A stretch of 64,000 nucleotides of DNA, from NCBI RefSeq assembly GCF_007066085.1, contig NZ_CP041405.1:3693001-3757000 (forward strand), in the 5' to 3' direction. The stretch's first letter is position 1. Every line of letters begins with the position of its first letter. The stretch is from Paenibacillus thiaminolyticus. GTDB taxonomy: Bacteria > Bacillota > Bacilli > Paenibacillales > Paenibacillaceae. Below the pieces are notes generated by a model. It was not told the origin of the DNA. It saw nothing but the letters and a program-made list of their open reading frames with translations, and made no database searches. Positions 26,243-35,961 of this stretch are shown one piece after another. The translations under genes were made by a program, and so were the position numbers.

Positions 26243-26956
26243 ATGGTTACTTCAACAATACAACGAACGGATCAGCGAAAGACTGCTCTGGCGGCGGGCA
26301 TATCGCTTATCATCATGACACTTGCTTCCTTTTTTGCGTATGGATTTGTCCATGCAAGCCTTGTGATACAAGGAGATGCCAGCGCCACATTTCATAACAT
26401 CATGTCATCAAGTATGCTTTTCAAAGCCGAAATCTTCGGTTGGGTCATCATCCTGATTTGTGACATCGTGGTCGCCTGGGCTTTCTATATTTTCCTGGAG
26501 CCCATTCATAAAAGCCTGTCATTGCTCGGCGCGTGCTTCCGGCTTACCTATACGGCTATATTGGGAATCGCCATATTGAATTTAATATTCGTGTTGCTGC
26601 TCTCCAACAGTGCAGATTATTTATCGATATCCAACCAACTTCAAGCGCAGGCCATGCTGTATTTAAGAGCTTTTGACTCCATATGGTCGATTGGTTTAAT
26701 CATTTTTGGCGGGCATTTGCTGATTGTGGGCTATGTGGCCTTGAAATCATGCGGTATACCCAAAATCATTAGTATCTTAATGCTCCTTGCTGGTGCAGGC
26801 TACATTCTCATTCACCTATGTAACGTCTTTCTCCCACAATACGATGGGATCAAAACAGTACTCACCTTTGTATTTACCGTGCCCATGATTGCAGGCGAAT
26901 TGGGCTTTGGGTTATGGATGCTGATCAAAGGCGGGAAAGTCTCAATAACGGCCTGA
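26243..26956 (+). CDS. DUF4386 family membrane protein
   Basis: 237 residues, about six hydrophobic helices. RKTALAAGISLIIMTLASFFAYGFVH, MLFKAEIFGWVIILICDIVVAWAFYIFLEPIHKSLSLLGACFRLTYTAILG and the later FGGHLLIVGYVALKSCGIPKIISILMLLAGAGYIL are the DUF4386 pattern. I use the ATG at 26243, seven bases after GGAGG, rather than the TTG just before it. It ends eight bases from the convergent Crp/Fnr gene; in related bacteria such regulators often sit beside DUF4386 genes. Role unknown. Confidence 0.9.
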   Translation: MVTSTIQRTDQRKTALAAGISLIIMTLASFFAYGFVHASLVIQGDASATFHNIMSSSMLFKAEIFGWVIILICDIVVAWAFYIFLEPIHKSLSLLGACFRLTYTAILGIAILNLIFVLLLSNSADYLSISNQLQAQAMLYLRAFDSIWSIGLIIFGGHLLIVGYVALKSCGIPKIISILMLLAGAGYILIHLCNVFLPQYDGIKTVLTFVFTVPMIAGELGFGLWMLIKGGKVSITA

Positions 26957-26963
26957 CATTCGC

Positions 26964-27548
26964 TTACTTATCGTCTTGGTGGACTCGCTTCTTGATTCTG
27001 CTCAAAGACTCCGGGGTGATTCCGAGATAACTTGCCAACTGATGTTGGGGCACGCGGTCGATTAAATGCGGTCGTTGCCGTAATAGTGACTTGAAGCGTT
27101 CTTCCGGTGTAGAGGCGATAAACGCAGCATATTCATCTTGGACTTGACCGAACTTTTCCTCGATCATCATGCGCGTCATCGATTCCAATTGACCGTATTT
27201 GTTATACATGTCCTTTTCAACAGCCAGGTCACCCACGACCAATACCGAGTCTTCAAGACAGGTAAGAGTGTACTCGAATGACTTATCTTGTTTATGCGAA
27301 TTGAAAATCGAGATGGCTTGCTCTTCGGTGTAGAAATTGGATGTGACCTCTTTTCCCGCTTCATTAATCGAATACTGCCGTACGCATCCCTTCAACACGA
27401 AATAACATGTTGTGGGAACATCTCCTTGTCTAAGGAGAACTGTTCCTTTTTTATATTCTTCAACCACGATATCTTCAACGATAGCCCGTTGCTCTTCTTC
27501 GTTAAGGGATGTAAATCTAGTCATGTACTTGAACAATATTTCTTTCAT
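26964..27548 (-). CDS. Crp/Fnr-family transcriptional regulator
   Basis: 194 residues. Cyclic-nucleotide-binding fold: EYKKGTVLLRQGDVPTTCYFVLKGCVRQYSINEAGKEVTSNFYTEEQ; C-terminal HTH: RVPQHQLASYLGITPESLSRIKKRV. No Cys cluster for an iron-sulphur site is visible, so it is not a classic Fnr. I set the start at 27548, with AAAGGGA eight bases upstream; the frame beyond is not needed. It is convergent with the DUF4386 gene, likely its target by analogy. Confidence 0.92.
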   Translation of the reverse strand: MKEILFKYMTRFTSLNEEEQRAIVEDIVVEEYKKGTVLLRQGDVPTTCYFVLKGCVRQYSINEAGKEVTSNFYTEEQAISIFNSHKQDKSFEYTLTCLEDSVLVVGDLAVEKDMYNKYGQLESMTRMMIEEKFGQVQDEYAAFIASTPEERFKSLLRQRPHLIDRVPQHQLASYLGITPESLSRIKKRVHQDDK

Positions 27549-27648
27549 GTTTTCTTTCCCTTTCATTTCGCAGATAAAGTCTTCATCTATTCTCCACTTT
27601 AGCACGATTTAGAATGCAGTTCACCGTCATTTTTATTATGAATAATAC

Positions 27649-28191
27649 TTGGAAAGAACGAGAATAATTCAAATTAAGCATCCAGCAAAACCCTTTACAA
27701 CTATAAAAATTAATGAAGATATACAATGTAACTTTAAAAAAATCAAAAAAAATCATTTCAATACAGTCCAATTTCAATTAAACTATAACTGTCTTCATGA
27801 GCTCTCAAAAATCAATAAAGACTTAGTCTTCCCCTCCATACAGCAAGCATCGAAAAGAGGAAAGGAAACAGAGAGGGTTGAACAGCTTTCCTTTTTGATA
27901 CTCGAAAGCCAAATAAGAGACGAACTAGAGAAATTCACATCATCCTACAATCAGTTTCATATACTTACATACGGACTTGATGAGGCATACCAGATATCTG
28001 AAATCATACACTATTTGCCTAATCCAAATGATAACATCGCTTACTTCGTTGAGGATCTTTCCGACTTTATCTCCGGAGCTGAGTTAACTGAAGAGGATCG
28101 CGATGTAGTGGCACCTGAAATGAACGATGATGTTATGGATCCAGCCGCGTTTGATATCGGGATATATGAGGATGAACAGCAAAATTCATAA
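27649..28191 (+). CDS. Unknown acidic-tailed protein paired with the ImmA/IrrE gene
   Basis: 180 residues if started at the TTG at 27649; a TAA lies two codons upstream, and no ribosome site is visible, so the true start may be lost. The N-terminal 60 residues are Lys/Asn-rich (FKKIKKNHFNTVQFQLNYN). The middle has QLSFLILESQIRDELEKF and GLDEAYQISEIIHYLP. The last 45 are very acidic (ELTEEDRDVVAPEMNDDVMDP). It ends 39 bases before the XRE-ImmA/IrrE gene on the same strand. No family recognised. It could be the partner or substrate of the peptidase. Confidence 0.65.
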   Translation: MERTRIIQIKHPAKPFTTIKINEDIQCNFKKIKKNHFNTVQFQLNYNCLHELSKINKDLVFPSIQQASKRGKETERVEQLSFLILESQIRDELEKFTSSYNQFHILTYGLDEAYQISEIIHYLPNPNDNIAYFVEDLSDFISGAELTEEDRDVVAPEMNDDVMDPAAFDIGIYEDEQQNS

Positions 28192-28230
28192 CTTAACAGA
28201 ATTGTGTTGGTAAACAAGGAGGGAATAGGC

Positions 28231-29421
28231 ATGTTCATTGGTAAAAATCTAGCCAATTTACGGATCATGCATGGATATTCGCGAAAGCAGCTCTCCGAAA
28301 TGTTAGGTGTTACAGAACAAGCCGTCTGGCAGTACGAGAACGCTTATACATCTCCGAAAATGCAGATCGTGAACGAGTTAAAACGAATTTTTAGCGTAAA
28401 AAGCAAATACTTTTATACGGAAGACATGCTTGCACGGTACATAACGCCTGATAATGTCGACGTAATGAACATCGCATATCGTTCAAAACTGTTGAATGTC
28501 ATTTCGAAGACGCAGGCAGAAGCGAAGCATGTCGAATATTTAGATACTTTTGTCAACTATGTAACGGCCAAAGTCAGCCTTCCTACCCTAAAAATCATTA
28601 GGTTAAGGGACGAGGTTATTGAGTATTTAAATCATACAGAGGACGACAGATCTACTCAAATATATCATGTCGCTCATTTAGCGCGAAAAAGACTCGACTT
28701 ATCGAATTCTAATAATGATGATCTCATGTTCCTGATCGAAAAGAGCGGAGTGTTCGTTTTTGAGAAGGCAATTGGCGAGGAGATTGATGCTTATAGCCTC
28801 TGGACCCAAAACGATCGCCCCTATATCATTCTAGGTAATATGAAACGCTCGGCTGTTCGGAGGAACTTCAATATCGCACATGAACTGGGTCATCTGTTGC
28901 TTCATTATCGCCTTGAGTTCGCGAACTTAGACCGGAAAGAGCACAAAATGATTGAGAATGAAGCGGATATATTTGCCGGAGCATTATTACTGCCGGAAGA
29001 CGACTTCGCACTTGACATGAGGGATGTTTCCCATATCACAAATCCAGATGATTACTTAGATTTGAAAAAGAAATGGAAAACTTCGTTGCAAGTGTTGGGA
29101 TATAGGGCAGCTAATCTTGGGATCATCGAGCCAAAAGATCATCGGAACTTTTACGCGGCAATGCACCGGAAAGGTTATTTAAAAATTGAACCGCTTGATG
29201 ATGTCATTCCGATCCAGAAACCAATGAAAATCAAAACAATCATTGACTTTGTTTCCAAAAAGGGGCTCGTAGACATTGGTCAAATGATTGAGGACGATTG
29301 GAAAGTGGAAGTATCCTTCTTTCATCATATGACAGGAATTGATCCAAGCTTTTTTAATAAGTACATGACGAGAAACTTAGATTTCGGATTCCAGAATGTT
29401 ATTAAAATACCTGAGCTGTGA
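28231..29421 (+). CDS. XRE HTH plus ImmA/IrrE metallopeptidase
   Basis: 396 residues. The N-terminal HTH (GKNLANLRIMHGYSRKQLSEMLGVTEQAVWQYENAYTSPKMQIVNELKRIF) is fused to an ImmA/IrrE peptidase: NIAHELGHLLLHYRLEF with H217-E-x-x-H221 and third ligand in ENEADIFAGALLLPEDDF. The C-terminal third (from about residue 300) is helical and unassigned. I set the start at 28231, seven bases after GGAGGG. Such proteins cleave repressors, for example in mobile-element induction or toxin-antitoxin control. It is AT-richer than its neighbours and follows an unknown gene in a likely two-gene operon. Confidence 0.92.
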   Translation: MFIGKNLANLRIMHGYSRKQLSEMLGVTEQAVWQYENAYTSPKMQIVNELKRIFSVKSKYFYTEDMLARYITPDNVDVMNIAYRSKLLNVISKTQAEAKHVEYLDTFVNYVTAKVSLPTLKIIRLRDEVIEYLNHTEDDRSTQIYHVAHLARKRLDLSNSNNDDLMFLIEKSGVFVFEKAIGEEIDAYSLWTQNDRPYIILGNMKRSAVRRNFNIAHELGHLLLHYRLEFANLDRKEHKMIENEADIFAGALLLPEDDFALDMRDVSHITNPDDYLDLKKKWKTSLQVLGYRAANLGIIEPKDHRNFYAAMHRKGYLKIEPLDDVIPIQKPMKIKTIIDFVSKKGLVDIGQMIEDDWKVEVSFFHHMTGIDPSFFNKYMTRNLDFGFQNVIKIPEL

Positions 29422-29430
29422 ATGAGCAGC

Positions 29431-29505
29431 ATCCCCTTCAAGCCGTCACTCCAAAGAGCCTCAAGATATCATGAGGAAGCGAGTGAGCTTGAAGGGGATA
29501 TTTTT
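29431..29505 (+). terminator. Long hairpin terminator after the ImmA/IrrE gene
   Basis: ATCCCCTTCAAGC (29431-29443) pairs with GCTTGAAGGGGAT (29487-29499), with an inner TCACTC/GAGTGA and CCTCA/TGAGG, followed by ATTTTTA. An unusually long, branched-looking stem ending 10 bases into the gap. Confidence 0.8.
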
Positions 29506-29563
29506 ATGGGATGAATAGTAATCAAGACGAAGGCCGCTTCACTCTTTCTATCTTTTGAACTGT

Positions 29564-31063
29564 CTACAAAACGGGTTGCAGTTCACTGTGTAGACCAAGC
29601 GTCCGCGCTTTTGCCGTACGAATGTCACGGATAAGCTCCGGGTTTTCTACTAAGGACACCCCATAAGAAGGAATCATTTCTTTTATTTTCGGTTCCCACT
29701 CTTTCATTTGCTGCGGGAAGCATTTTTCGATGACCTCAAGCATGACGGACACGGCGGTCGAAGCACCCGGAGAAGCACCGAGCAAGGCGGCTATCGATCC
29801 ATCGGAGGCACTAACCACTTCCGTACCGAATTGAAGCGTCCCTTTACCGCCGGCAACTGTATCTTTGATAACTTGCACACGCTGACCCGCCACCAGCAGA
29901 TCCCAATCCTCGCTTTTGGCGTTCGGGATAAACTCTCGCAACTCTTCCATGCGCTTTTCCTTCGATAGCATAACTTGCTGGATTAGGTATTTTGTCAACG
30001 ACAGGTTTTTCGCACCTGCCGCCAACATCGTGAGCACATTATTCGGTTTTACAGAACCTATTAAGTCAAACATGGAACCGGTTTTTAAGAACTTCGGCGA
30101 GAAGCCGGCAAACGGCCCAAAGAGCAATGATTTTTGATTACCGATAAATCTGGTGTCAAGATGCGGAACCGACATTGGAGGTGCGCCAACCTTGGCTTTA
30201 CCATATACTTTGGCATGATGCTGTGCCACTACTTCCGGATTATTGCACACCATAAATAACCCGCTTATCGGGAATCCTCCAATATGTTTTCCTTCAGGAA
30301 TACCGCATTTTTGAAGTAAAGGAAGACTTCCTCCCCCGCCGCCGATAAAGACAAATTTAGCCGTATGGCGTTCGACTTCGCCTTTATCATTCCGTACTTT
30401 CAATTCCCACAAGCCGTCGCTAGTACGATTCATATCCTCAACGCGATGTTTGTAATGGATATCGACGTTTTTATTCTGCAAGTGATCGAATAATATGCGC
30501 GTTAAAGCGCCAAAGTTGACATCTGTGCCGGATTCGATTCGTGTTGCCGCTATCGGTTCATTGAAGGTCCGGTCTTTCATAATAAGAGGAATCCAATCCT
30601 TCAATTTTGCCGGGTCATCGGAAAATTCCATCCCGTGAAACAAAGGATTGTTTGAGAGCGCTTCAAAACGTTTTTTCAAAAACGCTACATTTTGCTCCCC
30701 TTCTACTAAGCTCATATGAGGCAATGGCATGATGAAGTCTTGCGGATTCCGAATCAGATTGCTTTTTACAAGATAAGACCAAAACTGCAGGGAAACCTGA
30801 AACTGTTCATTCACTTTTATCGCTTTGCTAATATCGATGGACCCGTCCGGTTTTACGGTTGTGTAGTTCAGTTCGCACAGCGCAGCATGCCCTGTTCCCG
30901 CGTTATTCCATTCGTTAGAGCTTTCCTCTCCTGCACTTGCCAGCTTCTCAAACACTGTTATTTCCCAGTACGGCACTAATTCTTTCAACAATGTCCCCAA
31001 AGTCGCACTCATGATTCCGGCACCAATTAAGATAACGTCTGTTTCGGTTTGTCTGCTGCTCAT
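29564..31063 (-). CDS. mqo: Malate:quinone oxidoreductase
   Basis: 499 residues, the normal length. FAD-binding start [22 protein letters not shown], then [44 protein letters not shown] and [15 protein letters not shown] are highly characteristic of Mqo. It oxidises malate to oxaloacetate at the membrane and feeds electrons to the quinone pool. AAGGGCGGT precedes the ATG. Divergent from the laccase gene; appears monocistronic. Confidence 0.97.
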   Translation of the reverse strand: MSSRQTETDVILIGAGIMSATLGTLLKELVPYWEITVFEKLASAGEESSNEWNNAGTGHAALCELNYTTVKPDGSIDISKAIKVNEQFQVSLQFWSYLVKSNLIRNPQDFIMPLPHMSLVEGEQNVAFLKKRFEALSNNPLFHGMEFSDDPAKLKDWIPLIMKDRTFNEPIAATRIESGTDVNFGALTRILFDHLQNKNVDIHYKHRVEDMNRTSDGLWELKVRNDKGEVERHTAKFVFIGGGGGSLPLLQKCGIPEGKHIGGFPISGLFMVCNNPEVVAQHHAKVYGKAKVGAPPMSVPHLDTRFIGNQKSLLFGPFAGFSPKFLKTGSMFDLIGSVKPNNVLTMLAAGAKNLSLTKYLIQQVMLSKEKRMEELREFIPNAKSEDWDLLVAGQRVQVIKDTVAGGKGTLQFGTEVVSASDGSIAALLGASPGASTAVSVMLEVIEKCFPQQMKEWEPKIKEMIPSYGVSLVENPELIRDIRTAKARTLGLHSELQPVL

Positions 31064-31352
31064 TTTTACCGCCCTTATACGCTGATATTTGAAGAAAAGA
31101 TGTAGGCGCTCCTGCCTGCTCCCCCTTCACAGCAAGCCAGAGTGTGATCGGAATCATACACCTTTTCTAATATTACCTGATCATAGTATACCACTATCAT
31201 TGAAAGATTAAGTTATTTACTATTATATGACAGTTACAAAGTAAATAAAAGCCAGTAAATTTCGGTGAGGATTTTGCGGTAAAGAATAGGAAACCGCTTA
31301 CAATTCCACTCTCATCGAATGCATTTGCAGCCGATATAGCTATCAGTCTAGC
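31064..31352. other. Divergent promoter region between mqo and the laccase gene
   Basis: About 290 AT-rich bases, part of a 356-base gap. A 98-codon minus-strand frame that enters the laccase start is not credible. I see no riboswitch-like fold. Confidence 0.4.
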
Positions 31353-31380
31353 ACTTATTTCGGTGTCGAGCCATATGATA
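31353..31380 (+). promoter_or_regulatory. Sigma-K-like promoter of the laccase gene
   Basis: AC (31353-31354), 17 bases, then CATATGATA (31372-31380), matching CATA-N3-TA of sigma-K -10 elements. The gene start lies 40 bases downstream. Known cotA genes are expressed late in the mother cell, which fits. Confidence 0.5.
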
Positions 31381-31419
31381 AGCATGCAAGTTACATTATT
31401 TTTATAGGAGGAGGACGAT

Positions 31420-33084
31420 TTGTCTTTAGAGAAGTTTGTAGATGCATTACCTATTCCCTCCATCTTAAAACCAATTGATAAACGCGGCGGCATCCCATTC
31501 TATGAAGTCACCATGAAACAAGTCAAACAGAAGCTGCATCGCGATTTGCCGCCAACTACCGTGTGGGGCTACAACGGGATGTATCCTGGCCCCACATTCG
31601 AAGTTCGAAGAAATGACCCCATTTTGGTTAAGTGGATAAATAAACTGCCGTTTGAACACCTGCTGCCCGTGGATCGAACGATTCATGGAGCAGAACCAGA
31701 CACCCCTTCTGTCAGGACGGTTGTACATTTGCATGGAGGCCGTGATTGGCCGGAAAATGACGGGTATCCAGAGGCGTGGTTTACGCGAGATTTTAAAAAT
31801 GTTGGACCGAAATTCGTTCATAAAGTCTATTATTATCCAAACTGTCAACGCCCGGCAACGCTATGGTATCATGACCACGCCATTGGCATCACACGTTTGA
31901 ATGTGTATGCAGGCCTTGCGGGCTTCTATCTCCTCAGAGATAAAAAAGAGAAAAAGTTGAACCTGCCTAGTGGAAAATTTGAAATTCCGCTCGTCATCCA
32001 GGATCGTTCGTTCTATCCAAATGGTGAACTGTTCTATCCTACCCAGCCAGGCCACGAGCCGCCTCCAGCACCACAGCCGCCTCCACCATTAGATCCGACA
32101 TTGCCAAACCCATCCGTTGTCCCGGAGTTTTTCGGCGACACCGTTCTCGTCAACGGAAAAGTATGGCCATATCTTGAGGTCGAGCCACGGAAATACCGAT
32201 TCCGCATCCTTAATGGTTCCAATGCTCGGTTTTACCGTATGCGATTGAGTTCTGGCCAAGATTTTGTCCAAATCGGTACAGATGGAGGGCTTCTGAAAAA
32301 CCCGATCACCGTATCCCAAATCATCCTTGCACCGGCTGAACGAGTCGATATCATTGTCGATTTTTCACACCATAAAGGCCAAAGCATCATCTTAACCAAT
32401 GACGCCCCAGCCCCATTCCCTGACGGCGACCCGCCTTCTCCGGACCTTGCGCAAATTATGGAATTTCGTGTCAAACAAAGACTCTCCAAGCCTGATAAAA
32501 GTGAAATTCCAAACAAGTTGAGTTGCCTGGAACAACTGAACCCTAACGATGCGATAACCGTTAGAAAAAACACCTTAATTGAAAGTACGGATGACTTCGG
32601 ACGTTTGAAGCTTTTGATAAATAATTTGGAGTGGAATGAGCTGCCGCTTACGGAAACCCCGTACAATGGTACGGTAGAGATTTGGGAACTGTACAATACG
32701 ACGCCTGACACCCATCCGATGCACGTGCACCTTGTTAATTTTCAAATTTTGAATCGTGCTGAGTTCACGGGCGATCCCAATGGTCCAGACCTGATCGTCG
32801 GACCACCGAAGCCACCCGATCCAAGCGAGAGGGGCTGGAAGGATACCGTTCGTGCCAATCCTGGGGAGGTTACCCGTATCATTGCCCGTTTTGGGCCATT
32901 TCCAGGAATCTACCCATGGCACTGTCACATCCTGGAACATGAAGACCATGATATGATGAGACCATACGAAGTTCTCGATAATCAGAGCTTTAACCCGTGT
33001 GAACCGATCCCCGGAGAATGTTCGGATGAATCATTCTCGCAATGCTTTGACTGCGACACACATCATGAACATGACGAGGATTGA
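31420..33084 (+). CDS. cotA: CotA-type spore-coat multicopper oxidase (laccase/bilirubin oxidase)
   Basis: 554 residues, slightly longer than usual CotA (about 510). All copper motifs are there: HLHGG, WYHDHAIGIT, HPMHVHLVNF and HCHILEHEDHDMMRP, giving type 1 (with axial Met) and the trinuclear type 2/3 centre. The opening EKFVDALPIPSILKP is CotA-typical; no signal peptide, as expected for a coat protein. TTG start with GGAGGAGGA upstream. The C-terminal extension is odd: CEPIPGECSDESFSQCFDCD followed by THHEHDED, rich in Cys, His and Asp, perhaps an extra metal site or crosslinking tail. It oxidises phenols or bilirubin with O2. Confidence 0.93.
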   Translation: MSLEKFVDALPIPSILKPIDKRGGIPFYEVTMKQVKQKLHRDLPPTTVWGYNGMYPGPTFEVRRNDPILVKWINKLPFEHLLPVDRTIHGAEPDTPSVRTVVHLHGGRDWPENDGYPEAWFTRDFKNVGPKFVHKVYYYPNCQRPATLWYHDHAIGITRLNVYAGLAGFYLLRDKKEKKLNLPSGKFEIPLVIQDRSFYPNGELFYPTQPGHEPPPAPQPPPPLDPTLPNPSVVPEFFGDTVLVNGKVWPYLEVEPRKYRFRILNGSNARFYRMRLSSGQDFVQIGTDGGLLKNPITVSQIILAPAERVDIIVDFSHHKGQSIILTNDAPAPFPDGDPPSPDLAQIMEFRVKQRLSKPDKSEIPNKLSCLEQLNPNDAITVRKNTLIESTDDFGRLKLLINNLEWNELPLTETPYNGTVEIWELYNTTPDTHPMHVHLVNFQILNRAEFTGDPNGPDLIVGPPKPPDPSERGWKDTVRANPGEVTRIIARFGPFPGIYPWHCHILEHEDHDMMRPYEVLDNQSFNPCEPIPGECSDESFSQCFDCDTHHEHDED

Positions 33085-33367
33085 ACCAAACACTGCCTAT
33101 TAGACATGCTATACCATCTTAGGACGTAAGCAAGCTTTAGAGGCCATCCTATGGCGGGATGGCCTTTTCGTTTTAGGCAGGCTTTACGTATCTGTAGAAT
33201 TCATATCGTTCCCCCAATGAGGTACACCTTCTCCGTTACAGTCCCAGTGATTAACAGGCAACACCCCCATATTTCCTGCATAGTTATAGATCAGCGCGGC
33301 AAAAAGCCCCTTCCCAAGAAACACGGAAACGTTGGCCCTAAGTAACGGCATTAAGGAGGTGTTTTCA

Positions 33368-34000
33368 ATGAAGTCGAAATATGTAAAAGAGTTTTTCTTT
33401 TTCCCCGATATCTGCATCATGTGCGGAATCTGCCTGGTCAGTTTTGGCTTTCTGATTCCGAACCTGGCAACCATTGGCTCATGGATTGCTTTTGCCATAG
33501 GCATGGCCGCTTATGCCGCTACCGAGTATTTCACGCACCGCTTCCTTTTTCACCTAAGAACTCCGAAGAACCCCTTCTTCTTAAAATTACTTAAGCGTTT
33601 ACATTATGATCATCACTCCAATCCGCATGACCTGCATTTATTGTTTCTGCCTTTGTGGTACACTCTGCCGAATATCCTCATCGCGGGAACCATTGCCTAC
33701 TTTATTTCAGCAAGCTTCGTGATTGCAAATGCTTTTATCGCTGGCGTGATCCTATTCCTCCTATTTTATGAGTGGAAGCACTATATCGCCCATCGTCCGA
33801 TTACCCCCGTCTCCCCATGGGGCCGTTGGATGAAGAAAGTCCATTTATGGCATCACTATAAAAATGAAAATTACTGGTACGGCGTGACAAACCCGGTGTT
33901 TGATCTCGCATTGGGAACCTTTCAGGATCAAAAAAATGTCGAACTAAGCCAGACGGCCCGCAACCTTGAACAACGCGATAGTAAAAAACTCGACCTGTAA
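33368..34000 (+). CDS. Fatty-acid hydroxylase superfamily membrane protein
   Basis: 210 residues with four hydrophobic helices and the histidine clusters of the family: TEYFTHRFLFH, LHYDHHSNP, EWKHYIAHRP and VHLWHHYKNENYWYG, which bind a di-iron centre. Resembles yeast Scs7-type 2-hydroxylase domains. I set the start at 33368, where AGGAGGTG lies seven bases upstream. It follows the laccase gene by about 280 bases on the same strand and has its own terminator. The substrate lipid is unknown. Confidence 0.9.
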   Translation: MKSKYVKEFFFFPDICIMCGICLVSFGFLIPNLATIGSWIAFAIGMAAYAATEYFTHRFLFHLRTPKNPFFLKLLKRLHYDHHSNPHDLHLLFLPLWYTLPNILIAGTIAYFISASFVIANAFIAGVILFLLFYEWKHYIAHRPITPVSPWGRWMKKVHLWHHYKNENYWYGVTNPVFDLALGTFQDQKNVELSQTARNLEQRDSKKLDL

Positions 34001-34008
34001 AGAAAAAA

Positions 34009-34045
34009 CAACCCGCCAAACGCCAAAGTTTGCGGGTTGCTTCTA
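34009..34045 (+). terminator. Terminator after the fatty-acid hydroxylase gene
   Basis: CAACCCGC-CAAAC, short loop, GTTTGCGGGTTG then CTTCT. Good stem, weak T tract. May serve both strands, as the minus side has TTGTTTTTTC. Confidence 0.7.
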
Positions 34046-34122
34046 TAAGCGGTAATCGAATTTTTCTTCTAAGATAGCCTCACGGAAAATCCAGTTCGTC
34101 ATCGATGATGCGAAACATTTCC

Positions 34123-34803
34123 CTAGTCCGTGCCGGGTACCGGGCGTCCAGTTCCTCCCCCTGTTGATTCGGTAAATTTGATAGAATTCATCAACTCGAA
34201 GAAGTATTTTGGTTCATGAGTCTGATAGAGATTGAACCATGAATGTAATGTTTCTGGTGCAAATACATCCAGCACTTTCAACACATGCATCGTAAATTCC
34301 AACGGAGCTATTCCTGATGCCGTAACTAAATTCCCATCAGTTACTGCTGGTTCCATTTCATAATATTTTTCTCCATTATAATTGGGACAGATCATTTTCA
34401 TATATTCTAGATTGTTGCTTGTATGCCTTCTTGAGTTTAGCACTCCCATCTTTGCAAGTCCCAGTGTTGCACCACAAATCGCCGCAACAACAGTACCTTC
34501 TTTTAAAGATGTAGAAGCTTTTTGCAATAAAGGTTCGTGAATTGCTTCTGTCCAAGTATTCCCGCCCGGAAGAACTAGAACATCAGTACGTTCCAAAATA
34601 CACTCATCAATAGAAATACTAGGCAGTATTTTCAATCCTCCCATTGTAGTAACAGGATTCTTATCAACGCCTACTGTAACCACCTCTAAAGGCGCTAATT
34701 CCTTTTTGAAATACCTTCCCGAGTTGAGTTCCGCATTTAAATAACCTACCTCCCAGTCTGACATCGTATCAAATACATAAAGATACACTTTTTTTGTATG
34801 CAA
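34123..34803 (-). CDS. DJ-1/PfpI (type 1 glutamine amidotransferase-like) protein
   Basis: 226 residues. VYLYVFDTMSDWEVGYLNAEL opens the fold; the nucleophile elbow AAICGATLGLAKMG carries the conserved Cys, and VLVLPGGNTW carries the oxyanion loop. It resembles YdeA/PfpI-type hydrolases. Start chosen as TTG at 34803 with GGAG eight bases upstream; a GTG nine bases further out is less well spaced. The WYL regulator gene lies just upstream but a terminator separates them. The substrate is unknown. Confidence 0.88.
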   Translation of the reverse strand: MHTKKVYLYVFDTMSDWEVGYLNAELNSGRYFKKELAPLEVVTVGVDKNPVTTMGGLKILPSISIDECILERTDVLVLPGGNTWTEAIHEPLLQKASTSLKEGTVVAAICGATLGLAKMGVLNSRRHTSNNLEYMKMICPNYNGEKYYEMEPAVTDGNLVTASGIAPLEFTMHVLKVLDVFAPETLHSWFNLYQTHEPKYFFELMNSIKFTESTGGGTGRPVPGTD

Positions 34804-34847
34804 GACACACACTCCTTTTGTAATGGATCAATCGATATACCCTAATA

Positions 34848-34884
34848 TAAAAAAACTTTACTGACATCCTCCGTCAGTAAAGTT
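34848..34884 (-). terminator. Terminator between the WYL regulator and DJ-1/PfpI genes
   Basis: AACTTTACTGAC-GGAGGAT-GTCAGTAAAGTT then TTTTTTAT on the minus strand: a perfect 12-bp stem starting just after the regulator stop. Confidence 0.92.
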
Positions 34885-34886
34885 CA

Positions 34887-35849
34887 TCAAGCTTGATAAT
34901 AATCAATTAACTCATAAAGAACTTCAATAAGCTTTTGCTTCAAACTTAGTGGTTCAAGTACTTGAATAGATTTGCCGTAAGGTAAAAGTAAATACGGTAC
35001 ATACGTATGCATTGCTTCTTCTTCTAGTAGAAATATCGCTTTCTTTGAAGTCCGTTCTTTGAAATGATGCCCTAAAAACCAATGCTGGCATAAGTTATCC
35101 AACGCACTTGTCGTACCACCAACAACGAAAGGCATAAGTACTTGCTTATCTTCTACTTCGGGTAGCAGGCTTTTCATAAAAAATTCACCTGCCGAAAAAG
35201 GCTTTGGACGATTGAAGGTAATTTCTGTTTGCATAATACTGATAATTCGCCCTACTCTAAAACTGCGGATTTCATTCCTTAAATGACAAAATGCAGTGAC
35301 ATACCAGTTATTATTCCAATAAATGATTCCATATGGATCAACAATCCTGCGCTTGGGTTCCTCTTCACGACTTGTATGGTATTCAATTTCTACAGATGAT
35401 TCGTTTACAATACCTTGCTCCAATTTCTTCAATATTGGCTCCATAGATGATTTTCCAGTTGGACTTATGACTTCAAGCCCATTTACATGTTGCTCGATCA
35501 TTCTTTCCTGCTCTTGATTGGAATACATGGTTAGCTTTGATGTTGCTCGGTTTAATGCCTCCCCTAAAAAATATCCAGCTTCTTGGGCAAAAACAGCAGC
35601 ATGCAGTAATGCGGTTTTCTCGTCAATATCAAAAAGAAGAGGACTTTTAATAAAATTATTCAACAGGGTATACCCACCATGATGACCTGTGTCCGATATA
35701 ATCGGCACACCACTGGCAGAAAGTGCATCAATATAACGGTAAACCGTCCTTATATTCATCTCTAACTTTTCAGATATTTGTTTTGCAGTAATTTTCCTGC
35801 CTGAATTCAACATCCATAGAATCGCCATCATATTGTCAATTTTAGACAT
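34887..35849 (-). CDS. HTH/WYL-domain regulator (YafY-like)
   Basis: 320 residues. N-terminal HTH_11: MAILWMLNSGRKITAKQISEKLEMNIRTVYRYIDALSASGVPIIS, then a linker and a WYL domain: VDPYGIIYWNNNWYVTAFCHLRNEIRSFRVGRIISI. The classic WYL triad reads YWN-NNWYV. A C-terminal WCX part follows. Such regulators bind nucleotides or small ligands and often control DNA-damage or defence genes. GAGGT lies eight bases before the ATG. Its target may be the PfpI gene downstream. Confidence 0.92.
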   Translation of the reverse strand: MSKIDNMMAILWMLNSGRKITAKQISEKLEMNIRTVYRYIDALSASGVPIISDTGHHGGYTLLNNFIKSPLLFDIDEKTALLHAAVFAQEAGYFLGEALNRATSKLTMYSNQEQERMIEQHVNGLEVISPTGKSSMEPILKKLEQGIVNESSVEIEYHTSREEEPKRRIVDPYGIIYWNNNWYVTAFCHLRNEIRSFRVGRIISIMQTEITFNRPKPFSAGEFFMKSLLPEVEDKQVLMPFVVGGTTSALDNLCQHWFLGHHFKERTSKKAIFLLEEEAMHTYVPYLLLPYGKSIQVLEPLSLKQKLIEVLYELIDYYQA

Positions 35850-35961
35850 AATACTTTACCTCATTATTCCGCTCTATACGAACGTATTCAATCGAAATAA
35901 ATTTATTTTGCTTAACACAGTTTGATTCCGCCAACCACCAACCACATAAAATTAAAACCGC

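Noticed and set aside
31197..31493. 98-codon minus-strand frame across the laccase start
   Set aside because: No ribosome site or motif, and it overlaps the clear start of the laccase gene.
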